NCBI GenBank assembly: GCA_958439205.1
Contig: OY288189.1
Span: 372,001 to 436,000, forward strand
Origin: an uncultured Allorhizobium sp.
GTDB taxonomy: Bacteria > Pseudomonadota > Alphaproteobacteria > Rhizobiales > Rhizobiaceae
Direction of reading: 5' to 3'
Length of the DNA stretch: 64,000 nucleotides
The notes under the pieces are model-generated. The model was not told where the DNA came from and made no database searches. It saw only the letters and a program-made list of their open reading frames with translations. Both the position numbers and the translations under genes were made by a program. Shown here one piece after another: positions 34,573 to 44,346 of this stretch (within the stretch, counting starts at the first letter, position 1; each line of letters opens with the position of its first letter).

Positions 34573-36006
34573 ATGCTCGACAAGCGCAAGTTCTACATCA
34601 ACGGCGAGTGGGTCGATCCGATCGCGCCTCACGACCTGGAGGTCATCAATCCGGCGACCGAAAAGCCGATCGCCGTGATCTCGATGGGGACGGCCGCCGA
34701 TATCGACCGTGCCGTCGCTGCCGCAAAAAAGGCCTTCCAAAGCTACAGCCGCACCAGCCTCGACGATCGCATTGCGCTTCTCGAAAAGCTGCTTGAGATC
34801 TACACCCGCCGCTACGACGAGATGGCACGCACCATCACGCTCGAACTCGGCGCGCCGATCACCATGAGCACCGATCAGCAGGCACATGTCGGCGTCGGCC
34901 ATCTCGAGGGCTTCATCGAGGCGCTGAAGCGCATCAAGCTACGAGAAGAACTGCCGAACGGCGACATCGTGCTCAGGGAGCCGATCGGCGTCTGCGGCCT
35001 CATCACTCCGTGGAACTGGCCGATCAACCAGATCGCCCTGAAGGTCGTTCCGGCACTGGCGACCGGCTCGACCTGCGTTCTGAAGCCATCCGAGTTCACG
35101 CCTCTCAACGCCCTTCTATATGCCGAGATGGTTCACGAGGCGGGCTTCCCGGCCGGGACGTTCAACCTTGTGAATGGCGATGGCGCCAATGTCGGTGCAG
35201 CGCTCTCGAAGCACCGGGATATCGACATGATGTCCTTTACCGGTTCGACACGCGCCGGCACCGCGGTCAGCAAAGATGCCGCCGATACCGTGAAGCGCGT
35301 CACTCTCGAACTTGGTGGCAAGTCTCCGAACATCGTCTTCGAGGATGCTGATCTCGAAGAGCGCATCACCGGCAGCGTGCTCGAATGCTTCAACAATTCC
35401 GGCCAGTCCTGTGATGCTCCGACGCGGCTTCTGGTCCAGCGCTCGGTCTACGATCAGGCCGTTGAAATCGCCAAGCGCGTGGGCAAGGAGGTTAGCGTCG
35501 GCAATCCTGAAGAAGCCGGCGAACATATCGGCCCGCTGGTCAGCGACATCCAGTATGGCCGCGTCCAGACTCTGATCGAGGCTGGCATCGCGGAGGGCGC
35601 CGAGCTTCTTGTCGGCGGCCCGGGCAAGCCCGACGGTTTCGAGACAGGCTACTTCGTGAAGCCGACCATCTTCGCCGGCGTCAACAACCAGATGCGGATC
35701 GCCCGCGATGAGGTCTTCGGCCCGGTGCTGGCGATCATTCCCTTCGACACTGAGGAAGAAGCGATCGAGGTGGCCAACGACACCAATTACGGCTTGGCCG
35801 CCTATGTCCAGTCGGGGGACCTCGACCGCGCCGAGCGTGTTGCCGCACGCCTACGCGCCGGCATGGTGCATATCAATGGCGCGCCCCATCGCTATGGCAG
35901 CCCATTCGGCGGCTACAAGCAGTCGGGCAATGGCCGTGAAGGTGGCATGTTCGGTCTTGAAGACTTCCTCGAGATCAAGACCGTGCACAGGCCTAGCGCG
36001 GCCTAA
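34573..36006 (+). CDS. Aldehyde dehydrogenase family protein
   Basis: A 477-residue NAD(P)-dependent aldehyde dehydrogenase with Cys280 (FNNSGQSCDAPTRL) and Glu246 (TLELGGKSPN), the Gly-rich FTGSTRAGTAVS and the usual C-terminal FGGYKQSGNGREGG. It follows the metallo-hydrolase by 12 bp with GGGAGGC as ribosome site. It would oxidise an aldehyde formed from the solute taken up by the PotABCD-like importer, for example an aminoaldehyde or semialdehyde if a polyamine were the substrate. That assignment is inference. Confidence 0.9.
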   Translation: MLDKRKFYINGEWVDPIAPHDLEVINPATEKPIAVISMGTAADIDRAVAAAKKAFQSYSRTSLDDRIALLEKLLEIYTRRYDEMARTITLELGAPITMSTDQQAHVGVGHLEGFIEALKRIKLREELPNGDIVLREPIGVCGLITPWNWPINQIALKVVPALATGSTCVLKPSEFTPLNALLYAEMVHEAGFPAGTFNLVNGDGANVGAALSKHRDIDMMSFTGSTRAGTAVSKDAADTVKRVTLELGGKSPNIVFEDADLEERITGSVLECFNNSGQSCDAPTRLLVQRSVYDQAVEIAKRVGKEVSVGNPEEAGEHIGPLVSDIQYGRVQTLIEAGIAEGAELLVGGPGKPDGFETGYFVKPTIFAGVNNQMRIARDEVFGPVLAIIPFDTEEEAIEVANDTNYGLAAYVQSGDLDRAERVAARLRAGMVHINGAPHRYGSPFGGYKQSGNGREGGMFGLEDFLEIKTVHRPSAA

Positions 36007-36008
36007 GG

Positions 36009-36074
36009 ATCAACGCCTTGGCGAGTGCGGATGCCATCAAGGCCGCGGTCGCCAAGGTTCCTGACGTGCTTTAG
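36009..36074 (+). other. Short coding-like stretch between convergent genes
   Basis: After the aldehyde dehydrogenase stop an unbroken frame reads INALASADAIKAAVAKVPDVL and then stops. It has neither start codon nor ribosome site but has the codon bias of the real genes. It may be the remnant of a lost gene or chance; I do not recognise its family. Confidence 0.3.
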
Positions 36075-36964
36075 TGCGACTGGACCGAGAGACCAAATCG
36101 CCGAAGAATATCCGCGATCTTTCCGTCCTGCTCGGGATCCGGCAAGAGTGCCGGTTGGCGGCTGGCGCCGACCGAATTGTCCTGGAGGAAGAGCGCCCGC
36201 TTCACCATGGCAGGCGCAAAGCCAAGGGCGTAGAGATCGGTCCGGAAGGCCGTGAAGATCGCCTGCTGACGTTCGGCCTCTGCGATGTCACCGCCATTGT
36301 AGCCCTTCAGGATCCCTGCGAGCACATCGGGAAGCGCATTGCCAAGCCCGGAAATGCAGCCGGCAGCGCCATTCTGCAGCGCCCAGAGCACCAGATGGTC
36401 TGGGCCGGAATAGACTTCGAAACCCGGCATGTCGCGGGAGACCGCAAGATAGGCTTCCAGCGTTTCCTTGGCACCGCCAGAATCCTTGATGCCCGCGATA
36501 TTGCCGTGGGTTGCGAGCTTGCGGGCCGTTTCCGGCTCGATGTGGTTCTGGGTGCGGGCGGGAATATCGTAGAGATAGGTCGGCGTGTTCACCGCATCGG
36601 CAACCGTAGAGAAATGCCTGACAAGGCCGTCCTGGGTGCAGGCGATAAAGAAGGGCGTGATGACGGCGATTGCCGTGACGCCGATCCGATCGAATTCCTT
36701 CGCCAGCTTGATCGTCTCGAAGGTTGCCGGCATGCCGGCATTGACGATCACGTCGACCTTGCCGCCGACTTCATCGACCACGGCTTCTGCGAGCGTTACC
36801 TTTTCCTCGAAGGTGAGAGCGGTGAAATCGCCATTGGTGCCGGCGCACATTATGTTGTTGCCGGCCGCCACCTGGCGGCGCACCTGAGCGCGGGTGGCTT
36901 CGTAATTGATCGTCTCGTCCTCGTTGAAGCAGGTGACGAGCGCGACGAAGGCCTTTTTCGACAT
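36071..36964 (-). CDS. DapA-family (dihydrodipicolinate synthase-like) aldolase/lyase
   Basis: A 297-residue TIM-barrel lyase of the DapA/NanA superfamily. The Schiff-base Lys160 (IAGIKDSGG) and the conserved Tyr132 (YLYDIPART) are present; the substrate loop reads GTNGDFTALT in place of the GTTGE of DapA. It could be a 2-keto-3-deoxy acid aldolase, as in the YagE/YjhH branch, rather than a lysine biosynthesis enzyme, because it closes an ABC-importer operon. The ATG at 36964 follows GGAGAAC. Good catalytic residues, unknown substrate. Confidence 0.88.
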   Translation of the reverse strand: MSKKAFVALVTCFNEDETINYEATRAQVRRQVAAGNNIMCAGTNGDFTALTFEEKVTLAEAVVDEVGGKVDVIVNAGMPATFETIKLAKEFDRIGVTAIAVITPFFIACTQDGLVRHFSTVADAVNTPTYLYDIPARTQNHIEPETARKLATHGNIAGIKDSGGAKETLEAYLAVSRDMPGFEVYSGPDHLVLWALQNGAAGCISGLGNALPDVLAGILKGYNGGDIAEAERQQAIFTAFRTDLYALGFAPAMVKRALFLQDNSVGASRQPALLPDPEQDGKIADILRRFGLSVQSH

Positions 36965-36990
36965 GACGATGTTCTCCAGAATTTTCTGAC

Positions 36991-38610
36991 TTACGAGGCG
37001 CGGCTGAGACGTGCGGCGCGGTTCTGCGCCTGCACGTCGGGATCCGGATCGAGCCCGGCGGCGAGCAGCGCCTGGGTGTAGGTTTGCTTCGGCGTCTCGA
37101 AGATCTCTCTGACCGTTCCGAGTTCCACGACCTCGCCCTTCTGCATGACCATCACATGGTCGGCGAAGTCTCGCACGACCGGCAGGTCATGGGCGATGAA
37201 GATGAAGGCGATGCCCATCTGCTTTCGAAGCCCGTCGAGAAGCGCGATGACCTGGGCCTGGACCGACACGTCGAGCGCGGACACCGCCTCGTCGCAGATG
37301 ATCAATTGCGGCTCGAGCGCGAGAGCACGGGCAATCGCGATGCGCTGGCGCTGGCCGCCCGAGAACTGGTGCGGGTAACGCCCCATATGCTCCGGCCCCA
37401 GACCCACCTGGGTCAAGAGTTCGGCCACCCGCTCGCGCCACTTGGCCTTGGGCAGGATATCGGGATGGATGACCCAGGCTTCCGAGATCAGCTGGTAGAC
37501 GGTCATGCGCGGATTGAGCGACTGGGTCGGATCCTGGAAGACCATCTGCAGGTCGCGACGCAGTTTGTAGAGTTCGGCGGGCGGCAGCTGGAAAAGGTCC
37601 CTGCCCTTCCACAGCGCCGACCCGGAATCCGGCTCATCAAGGCGCAGCAGAATTCGGGCAAGTGTGGACTTTCCCGAACCGCTTTCGCCGACAACTGCGA
37701 GCGTCTCACCGGCGAGCAGGTCGAAGGAGACACCCTTCAAGGCCGCGAAGGCGCCGTAGTTCTTGCGCACATCCCGCACGCTCAGCACGGGTTCGGCACC
37801 CTTCAGCGGCTGATGCATTTCGCCTTTGCCCGGCGCTGCCGCAATCAGCTTCTTTGTATAAGGATGCTGCGGGTTCTTGTAGACCTCGCGCACCGTGCCG
37901 GCCTCGACCAACACGCCCTTTTCCATCACCACGACCCGGTCCGCAATCTCGGCGACGACGCCGAGATCATGCGTGATGATGAGAACGGCCATTCCGGTCT
38001 CGCGCTGCAACTCCTTGAGAAGTGCCAGCACCTCGGCCTGCACCGTGACATCAAGCGCGGTCGTCGGTTCGTCCGCGATCAGCAGATCGGGACGGAGTGC
38101 CAGCGCCATGGCGATCATCACGCGCTGTCGCTGACCACCGGAAAACTCGTGCGGATATTTGTCGAGGGCGTGTTCGGGGTCGGGAATGCCGACCCGCCCG
38201 AGAAGGCGAAGGGCCTCGGCCTGGGCTTTCGTGCTGTCCGTGCCGTGCGTGGTGAGCGCCTCGCGGATCTGCCAGCCGACGGTGTAGACCGGATTGAGAT
38301 GGCTGAGCGGATCCTGAAAGATCATCGCAATCTTACGACCGTTGATCTCGCGCCGCGCAGCCAGTGGCATCTTCAGGAGATCGACACCGTCGATCAGGAT
38401 TTCGCCCGAGGAGATGCGACCGGGCGGCATGTCGATCAGATTCATGATCGCCGACGACGACACCGACTTGCCTGAGCCGCTTTCGCCAAGAATCGCCAGC
38501 GTCTCGCCGCGGTCCAGATGATAGGACATGTCGCGCACTGCTTTCACGACGCCGACTGCCGTATGGAACTCGACCGAAAGGTTGCGGACTTCGAGAAGAT
38601 GGTCAGCCAT
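36991..38610 (-). CDS. Peptide-type ABC transporter ATPase, DppD-DppF fusion
   Basis: A 539-residue protein made of two full oligopeptide-type ATPases in one chain. Domain one has [28 protein letters not shown] and [10 protein letters not shown]; domain two has [28 protein letters not shown] and [10 protein letters not shown]. Each domain ends in an oligopeptide-type C-terminal tail. It energises import by the DppB/DppC-like permeases, whose gene it overlaps by 8 bp. Confidence 0.95.
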   Translation of the reverse strand: MADHLLEVRNLSVEFHTAVGVVKAVRDMSYHLDRGETLAILGESGSGKSVSSSAIMNLIDMPPGRISSGEILIDGVDLLKMPLAARREINGRKIAMIFQDPLSHLNPVYTVGWQIREALTTHGTDSTKAQAEALRLLGRVGIPDPEHALDKYPHEFSGGQRQRVMIAMALALRPDLLIADEPTTALDVTVQAEVLALLKELQRETGMAVLIITHDLGVVAEIADRVVVMEKGVLVEAGTVREVYKNPQHPYTKKLIAAAPGKGEMHQPLKGAEPVLSVRDVRKNYGAFAALKGVSFDLLAGETLAVVGESGSGKSTLARILLRLDEPDSGSALWKGRDLFQLPPAELYKLRRDLQMVFQDPTQSLNPRMTVYQLISEAWVIHPDILPKAKWRERVAELLTQVGLGPEHMGRYPHQFSGGQRQRIAIARALALEPQLIICDEAVSALDVSVQAQVIALLDGLRKQMGIAFIFIAHDLPVVRDFADHVMVMQKGEVVELGTVREIFETPKQTYTQALLAAGLDPDPDVQAQNRAARLSRAS

Positions 38611-39520
38611 TCTTGGCCCCTTTCATTTCCAGACGCCAGCGCTGCACCGGATCAAGCGCAATCCGCAGCCAGTTGGAGAGCAGGTTGAGCGACATCGTCG
38701 TCAGGATGATCGCGAGCCCTGGCCAGAACGAGAGCCACCAGGCGTTGGTGAGATATTGCCGCCCCTGGCTGATCATCAGGCCCCAGGTGATTTCCGGCGG
38801 CTGGATGCCGATGCCGAGGAACGACAGCGCGCTTTCGGCCAGCATGACATAGGCAAAGTCGAGTGTGGCGAGTGTGGTCAGCGTCGGCAGAACCACCGGC
38901 AGGATATGTCGGAACAGGATGCGCTTGCTCGACGCCCCCATGACGCGGGCTGCCTGTACGAACATGCGTTCGCGGATCTCGAGCACTTCGGCCCGCGTGG
39001 TGCGCAGATAGACCGGGATGCGGGTAATGGCGAGCACCATCATCAGGTTCAGGATCGAGGACCCGAGAATGTAAAGCACAATGACCGCAATCAGCAGCGA
39101 CGGAAAGGACATGATCACGTCAGCGAGCCGCATGATGACCTGGCTGACGCGCGGAGAGGAAAAGCCGGCGATCAAGCCCAGAACCGTTCCGATGACAGCC
39201 GAAATCAGCACGGCGCCAGCCGCGACCATCACGGTGTTCTGTGTAGCGACAATGATGCGAGCCAATAGCGGGCGGCCGAGCGCATCCGCGCCCATCCACC
39301 AGACCCAGGCCCTCTCGAAATCAAAGGGCGCTGCATTGCGGCCGCGCAGATTTTGCTTGGTAGCGAGGTCGCCGAGCCAGCTTGGGCCGATCACGGCCAT
39401 CAGGAGAATGATGAGCAGAAAGATCGCGGCGCAAAGCGCAAACTTGTCGGCCAGCAGCATGCGGAACATGCGCTTGAGGAGGGGCGGTTCGTCAATGATG
39501 GCGGTTGCGTCGATGGACAT
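38603..39520 (-). CDS. DppC-like ABC transporter permease
   Basis: A 305-residue membrane permease with an N-terminal OppC-type segment. The DPP-family core includes VIGTVLGLIAGFSSPRVSQVIMRLADVIMSFPSLLIAV and the EAA loop QAARVMGASSKRILFRHILPVV. GAGGAG precedes the ATG at 39520. It pairs with the DppB-like permease encoded 9 bp upstream. Confidence 0.93.
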   Translation of the reverse strand: MSIDATAIIDEPPLLKRMFRMLLADKFALCAAIFLLIILLMAVIGPSWLGDLATKQNLRGRNAAPFDFERAWVWWMGADALGRPLLARIIVATQNTVMVAAGAVLISAVIGTVLGLIAGFSSPRVSQVIMRLADVIMSFPSLLIAVIVLYILGSSILNLMMVLAITRIPVYLRTTRAEVLEIRERMFVQAARVMGASSKRILFRHILPVVLPTLTTLATLDFAYVMLAESALSFLGIGIQPPEITWGLMISQGRQYLTNAWWLSFWPGLAIILTTMSLNLLSNWLRIALDPVQRWRLEMKGAKNG

Positions 39521-39529
39521 GCCGTCTCC

Positions 39530-40444
39530 TCAATTCCGGATGCGGGGATCGAGAAGCGCATAGGCAAGATCGATCAGCAGGTTCATGAGGAAGATGGCGA
39601 GCGCAGTAACGAGGATAGCCGCCAGCACCACGTTGAAGTCGCGCTGCAGGATGGAATCGATCATCAGCTTGCCGACGCCCGGAAAGCCGAAGATCGTTTC
39701 GATGATGACGGCACCGTTCAAGAGGCTGGCTGCCTGGTCGCCAATCACGGTGATCACCGGCAGCATGGCGTTGCGCAGCGCATGGATGAAGATGATCGGG
39801 GTCGATTTCACACCCTTGGCCCGCGCCGTCTTCACATAGGCCGATGAGAGCGCCGAGATCATCGACCCGCGCACGACCTGCACGATGATGCCGAAAGGAC
39901 GGACGAAGAGCACGCCGATTGGCAGGATCCAGTGCCAAATCGACCCCGTCCCCGAGGTCGGCAGCCAGGAAAGGTTCACCGCGAAGATGACGATCGCGAC
40001 GATGGCCAGCCAGAAATCCGGAACGGAGGCGCCCACTAGCGAGACGATGGACGAGAAACGGTCGAAGAAGCCGCCGGCTCGGAAAGCGGCGAGCGAGCCG
40101 ACCACAATGGCGGCAGCGGTCACCAAGCTCATGGTGATGACGGCGAGCCACAGCGTCCAGACGAAGGCTTCGAGCACCACGTCAAGCGCCGGCCGCGCTT
40201 TGCGCAGAGACTCGCCGAGGTCGCCGGTCAAGACATCGCCGACGTAACGGCCGAACTGCACCAGAAGGGGATCGTTGAGGCCATGCAACTCGCGGAACTG
40301 GTTCTTCATCTCTTCCGATGCTTCAACCGGTAGGAAGAGGGCCGCCGGATCACCGGTCAGACGGGAAAGGAAGAAGACCATCACCACGAGCCCGATCAGG
40401 GAGATCAGACTGGCCACGGCGCGTTTTCGGATGAAGCTCAGCAT
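39530..40444 (-). CDS. DppB-like ABC transporter permease
   Basis: A 304-residue permease beginning MLSFIRKRAVASLISLIGLVVMVFFLSRLTGDPA, the DppB hallmark, and carrying the EAA loop TARAKGVKSTPIIFIHALRNAMLPVI. Six hydrophobic segments. GAGG precedes the start. A perfect hairpin separates it from the binding-protein gene. Confidence 0.93.
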   Translation of the reverse strand: MLSFIRKRAVASLISLIGLVVMVFFLSRLTGDPAALFLPVEASEEMKNQFRELHGLNDPLLVQFGRYVGDVLTGDLGESLRKARPALDVVLEAFVWTLWLAVITMSLVTAAAIVVGSLAAFRAGGFFDRFSSIVSLVGASVPDFWLAIVAIVIFAVNLSWLPTSGTGSIWHWILPIGVLFVRPFGIIVQVVRGSMISALSSAYVKTARAKGVKSTPIIFIHALRNAMLPVITVIGDQAASLLNGAVIIETIFGFPGVGKLMIDSILQRDFNVVLAAILVTALAIFLMNLLIDLAYALLDPRIRN

Positions 40445-40463
40445 GGCGTCCTCGAAGAAAACG

Positions 40464-40488
40464 ATGCGGCGGGATCATCCCGCCGCAT
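40464..40488 (-). terminator. Perfect hairpin between the binding-protein and DppB-like genes
   Basis: ATGCGGCGGGA and TCCCGCCGCAT form an 11-bp stem with a TCA loop. In the leftward direction it is followed by CGTTTTCTTC, so it is either a leaky terminator or an mRNA end-stabiliser that keeps the binding protein in excess. Confidence 0.65.
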
Positions 40489-40523
40489 GACTTGCATTGG
40501 TACGGGCGAACTCCGCCCAACGA

Positions 40524-42023
40524 TTACTTGATCTTGATCTCGGAGAGCTGGAGCATGGAATTCGTCGCCATTGTCGGCTTGAAGTCCAGACGCTCGGAGA
40601 CACGCGAGAAGCCGACCATGTGGAAGAGAAGCACATCAGCGACCACTTCGTCATGGAGATACGCGATCGCTTCCGACCAGAGCTTGGCGCGTTCATCACC
40701 AACGGCAGCGGACGCACGCTTGATCAGGTCATCGACCTTAGGATCCGAGAAGCCGGACTGCGTGCCTTCGGTCGCATACTTGAAGAACATCGAGAAGGAC
40801 GGATCCCCCTTCGAGTTGTCGTGCATGGCAGCGACCAGCTGCGGGCCACGACCCTCGGCGAAAGGCTTCGAGTAATACTGCTCATGCTCGGCGACTTCGA
40901 CGAACTTCAACTCAACCGTCAAACCCACTTCCTGCAGCTGCTGCTGGATGGCCTCCATGATCTCGGTAACGTTCGGGAAGTTGGCGGAACGGGCGATGAT
41001 CGTGATCGGTGTATCGACCTTCACGCCATCGGCCTTGGCTTCTTCGATCAGCTTCTTGGCTGCTTCGGGATCATAGGCCGGAACCTTGACGTCCGGGTTC
41101 CAGCCGAGCGTCGGCGGCGGCACGATCGCGGTTGCGAGCAGTGCACTGTCCGGCAGCAATGTGCCGAGGAAGGCCTGGCGGTCGACCGCGAGGTTCAAGG
41201 CCCGGCGAATGCGGACGTCGTTCAGCGGTTCGATGTTGTGGTCGACACGCAGATAGACGGTTTCACTGTCGAGATAAGAGAAGTCGGTTGCCGGGTTGGT
41301 TGCCTCGACCTGCGAGATCGAAGGCGACAGATCGGCTTCACCCGCCTGAACCATCGCGGCGCGGACCGCCGGGTCAGCACGGAACAGATAGGTTGCTTCC
41401 GTCACCTCGGGCTTTGCGCCCCAGTAGTCGTCGCGGCTCGTCAGGACGATCTGCTGGCCTGGCGTCCAGTTGGAAAGCTTGTAGGGGCCTGTGCCAACCG
41501 GTTCGCGAACGAATTCGAGCGGCGTTTCTTCCGGAACGATGGTGACCAGCGTGAGGAGCAGCGGCAGGATCGGCTGGACCGGATCGGCCTTGAAATCAAC
41601 CGTGTAGTCGTCGACGACGGTCGGCGTGACCGTCATGCCGCCGAAGTAGCGGCGGGACTCGCAGGTGTTCTTGTCGCTCATGATGCGGTCAAAGCTGTGC
41701 TTGACGTCCTTGGCATCGAAGGCGGTGCCGTCGGAGAACTTGACGCCCTGACGCAGATGGAAGCGCCAGCTGCCGTCGGCATTCTGCTCCCACTTCTCGG
41801 CGAGGCGCGGCTGAACACCGGTGCCGCCGCGCACATCGAGCTCCGTCAGCGTTTCGCTGACATTCTCCATGATGATACGGCCGATGTTCGAGCGCGTCGC
41901 CATGCAAGGCTCGAGAAGATCAGCCTCTTCCGCGAGCACTACCTTGATCGGGCCGGAACCGGCATAGACTGGCGACAGGGACGTGCCCATGACGAGGGCA
42001 CAAAGCAATGCAGTCTTTCTCAT
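40524..42023 (-). CDS. Peptide/nickel-type ABC transporter substrate-binding protein
   Basis: A 499-residue DppA/OppA-type (SBP family 5) protein with a Sec signal peptide ending near SPVYAG. Typical stretches are VSETLTELDVRGG, AEKWEQNADGSWRFHLRQGVKFSDG and YKLSNWTPGQ. Two ATGs lie two codons apart; the one at 42023 has the better spacing to GGGAGG (9 bases, against 3 for 42029). Despite the name, members also bind oligosaccharides, sialic-type acids and other solutes. First gene after a DMT permease in the leftward operon. Confidence 0.92.
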   Translation of the reverse strand: MRKTALLCALVMGTSLSPVYAGSGPIKVVLAEEADLLEPCMATRSNIGRIIMENVSETLTELDVRGGTGVQPRLAEKWEQNADGSWRFHLRQGVKFSDGTAFDAKDVKHSFDRIMSDKNTCESRRYFGGMTVTPTVVDDYTVDFKADPVQPILPLLLTLVTIVPEETPLEFVREPVGTGPYKLSNWTPGQQIVLTSRDDYWGAKPEVTEATYLFRADPAVRAAMVQAGEADLSPSISQVEATNPATDFSYLDSETVYLRVDHNIEPLNDVRIRRALNLAVDRQAFLGTLLPDSALLATAIVPPPTLGWNPDVKVPAYDPEAAKKLIEEAKADGVKVDTPITIIARSANFPNVTEIMEAIQQQLQEVGLTVELKFVEVAEHEQYYSKPFAEGRGPQLVAAMHDNSKGDPSFSMFFKYATEGTQSGFSDPKVDDLIKRASAAVGDERAKLWSEAIAYLHDEVVADVLLFHMVGFSRVSERLDFKPTMATNSMLQLSEIKIK

Positions 42024-42046
42024 TTTCATTCTCCTCCCAGATGAAT

Positions 42047-42922
42047 TCAGTTTGAAGCTTTCACGCCTCGCGAGCGCGCAGCCATGAGCGCCGCGAGACA
42101 GATCAGAACAGCGCCGACCACGGTGGTCAGGGCGATGGTTTCGTTGAACAGGGCAAAACCGCCGACGGCCACGAGGGGCAAACGTAGGAAATCGACCGGC
42201 GCGACGATGCTTGCAGGGGCAAGCGACATGGCATGGGTCATTAACCCCATGCAGCTGGTGCCGACCACGCCCTGAAGAGCCAGCAGCGCCAGCTCACGGT
42301 TTCCCGGCATGGCGAAGAAGGGTACAGCGAGCGCCAGCGAAATCGGCACGGTCAAAAGAAGGTTCCAGACCACCAGGGTCGAGGTCGTGTCACCGCGTGA
42401 CATCGACTTCAGGATCAACTGGATTGCGGCTTGCAGAAGCGCACCCGCCAAAGCGAGCCCGACTGCGAGCGTGAAGCCCGAAGGTGATGGTCCGACAATG
42501 ACCATGGCACCGGAAAAGCCAACCACGACAGCCAAGAGCATCGAAAGGCCAGGCCGCTCCCCAAGAAGAACTGCGGCGCCAAGCACGACGAAGATCGGCG
42601 ACATGAAGGCAATGGCCGTGACGTCCGCAAGCGGCCCCATGCTGAAGGCAGCAAAGAAGGCGACCATCGCGAATAGCTTGAAAAGCGCCCGGACGGCGTG
42701 CTGACCAAGCGTATGTGTTGATTGCAGCACCTGAGGCCGCAGAACAACGAAAGGCAGGAGCACGGCGGCACCGAACAAGGCGCGGAAGAAGGCAATTACG
42801 AAGGGATGCACTGCGCCATCGAGAGCACGCACGATGACGGCATCGGATGCAGCCAAGACCGCCGCTCCAACTGCAAAGAGCACTGCGGCGGGAACCCGCT
42901 CGCCTTTCCTTTCTGCATGCAT
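42047..42922 (-). CDS. DMT/EamA-family permease
   Basis: A 291-residue membrane protein with ten hydrophobic segments and two EamA repeats, the drug/metabolite transporter layout. Characteristic parts are VIAFFRALFGAAVLLPF, PLADVTAIAFMSPIFVVLGAAVLLGE and the second-repeat MTHAMSLAPASIVAPVDFLRLPLVAV. The start at 42922 is preferred because GGGAGG lies five bases ahead; a longer frame to 42970 has no such site. It opens the leftward operon and may export a product or help take up the same solute. Confidence 0.85.
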   Translation of the reverse strand: MHAERKGERVPAAVLFAVGAAVLAASDAVIVRALDGAVHPFVIAFFRALFGAAVLLPFVVLRPQVLQSTHTLGQHAVRALFKLFAMVAFFAAFSMGPLADVTAIAFMSPIFVVLGAAVLLGERPGLSMLLAVVVGFSGAMVIVGPSPSGFTLAVGLALAGALLQAAIQLILKSMSRGDTTSTLVVWNLLLTVPISLALAVPFFAMPGNRELALLALQGVVGTSCMGLMTHAMSLAPASIVAPVDFLRLPLVAVGGFALFNETIALTTVVGAVLICLAALMAARSRGVKASN

Positions 42923-43006
42923 GCCATCCTCCCGGACCGACCTCCACGTCGGCATGCTCAAAACATCCAACTTCCGGCTATCTTTGTCAAATGATTTCCC
43001 GATGTA

Positions 43007-43027
43007 AAATTTGGCGCTGCCAAATTT
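43007..43027. promoter_or_regulatory. Perfect 9-bp inverted repeat between DMT and sialidase-fold genes
   Basis: AAATTTGGC, then GCT, then GCCAAATTT. It sits in the 232-bp divergent region that must hold the promoters of both the leftward importer operon and the rightward enzyme operon. Two TTGACA hexamers flank it, one reading left (42985-42990) and one right (43105-43110). It is a strong operator candidate, probably for the GntR-FCD regulator at 46504. Confidence 0.7.
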
Positions 43028-43154
43028 CTGAATTTAGATGAATTATTTCAATGCAATAAGAAAAACTCAGAACCCGTATTGGCCGAATTACAACATAAAC
43101 AAACTTGACAACTTTGGAAAAATGCTCGACTTCGGAAGACAAGAGGAGCACTCC

Positions 43155-44345
43155 ATGACACCTGATGACATTGCCCGGCGCATGACCGGCATACTCACCA
43201 CGTCGGATTCCGATCGGACCGAGGCCTATCTTCCGTCGCCGATGGTGCAGAACCACGCATCCTTCCTGCACAGACAGGCAGACGGCAGTCTGATTTGCGC
43301 ATGGTTTGGCGGATCGCTCGAAGGAAAGTCGGACATTTCCATCTACGCTTCCGTCCTTGCAGCGGGTGCGTCTGTCTGGGGTCCGCCGCAGCAGCTGAGC
43401 TCCGACCCCGATCATTCCGAGCAAAACCCCGTGCTGTTTCAGGCACCCGATGGGCGCCTGCTTCTGTTTCATACCTCGCAGCCCTCGGGCAATCAGGACG
43501 AATGCCGGATCCGCATGAGCGAAATCATCACCGACGCAGCGGACCCGACGCGTTTGAGGACGACCGAAGGCCGCTATCTCGACCTGCCCCGCGGCAGCTT
43601 CGTGCGCGCACCGGTCGCGGTCCGCGCTGATGGGACCTGGCTCCTGCCGATCTTCAGGTGCATCCCACGCCCCGGCCAGAAGTGGAACGGCAGCCATGAT
43701 ACCGCCGCCGTTGGGATCAGCGAAGACGGCGGAGCAACCTGGCGACTGGAAGAACTCAGCCAATCGATCGGCTGCGTGCACATGTCCCCGGTCGCCTTGG
43801 CCGACACGATGATGGCCGCATTTTTCAGACGTCGCCAGGCGGATTTCGTCTATCGGACGGAGAGCCAGGACGCTGGCCGGACTTGGAGCACGCCCGTAGC
43901 GACCGATCTGCCCAACAACAATTCCTCCATCGCGGCCATCGCTTTGGACGACGGGCGTGTTGCAGTCATCTGCAATCCCGTCAATGCCGCGGCCTCCCCG
44001 GACCGTCGCACCTCCCTCTACGACGAACTCGGCGAGGAAGACGACAGGCCGGAGGCGGACCCGACCGGTGGCTGCGCCCCCATCTGGGGAGTGCCGCGAG
44101 CTCCGGTCGTGGTTTGCATCTCGAGCGATGGCGGATTGACATTCCCGCAGCGGATCCAGATCGAGGATGGCCCGGGAACCTGCTTGTCCAACGATTCCAC
44201 CGATGGACGAAACAAGGAAATGTCCTATCCCTGGCTGCTGGCAGATCAGGATGGATCGCTCCATATCGCCTACACCTATCACCGACGCGCGATCAAATAT
44301 GTCCGGCTCGCCCCCGGCTGGGATCGTCCCGAAAACGGAGAATGA
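43155..44345 (+). CDS. Sialidase-fold (BNR/Asp-box) family protein, apparently cytoplasmic
   Basis: A 396-residue six-bladed propeller protein of the exo-alpha-sialidase family. Three Asp-boxes are visible: [16 protein letters not shown] and SSDGGLTF. The N-terminal blade has a [15 protein letters not shown] stretch and the middle [15 protein letters not shown]. It has no signal peptide, so it should act inside the cell. GAGGAG at 43143-43148 fixes the ATG at 43155; a longer frame reaching 43038 lies in the operator region. It heads an operon with PdxA2 and an iron alcohol dehydrogenase. True sialidase activity is uncertain; many relatives hydrolyse or hydrate other sugar acids. Confidence 0.82.
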   Translation: MTPDDIARRMTGILTTSDSDRTEAYLPSPMVQNHASFLHRQADGSLICAWFGGSLEGKSDISIYASVLAAGASVWGPPQQLSSDPDHSEQNPVLFQAPDGRLLLFHTSQPSGNQDECRIRMSEIITDAADPTRLRTTEGRYLDLPRGSFVRAPVAVRADGTWLLPIFRCIPRPGQKWNGSHDTAAVGISEDGGATWRLEELSQSIGCVHMSPVALADTMMAAFFRRRQADFVYRTESQDAGRTWSTPVATDLPNNNSSIAAIALDDGRVAVICNPVNAAASPDRRTSLYDELGEEDDRPEADPTGGCAPIWGVPRAPVVVCISSDGGLTFPQRIQIEDGPGTCLSNDSTDGRNKEMSYPWLLADQDGSLHIAYTYHRRAIKYVRLAPGWDRPENGE

Positions 44346-44346
44346 C

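Noticed and set aside
36071..44345. Sialic acid catabolism (NanA-like lyase plus sialidase plus peptide-type importer)
   Set aside because: There is no NanK, NanE or NagA-like gene, the sialidase-fold protein lacks a signal peptide, and the lyase loop does not look like NanA. The neighbours point to tetronate metabolism instead.
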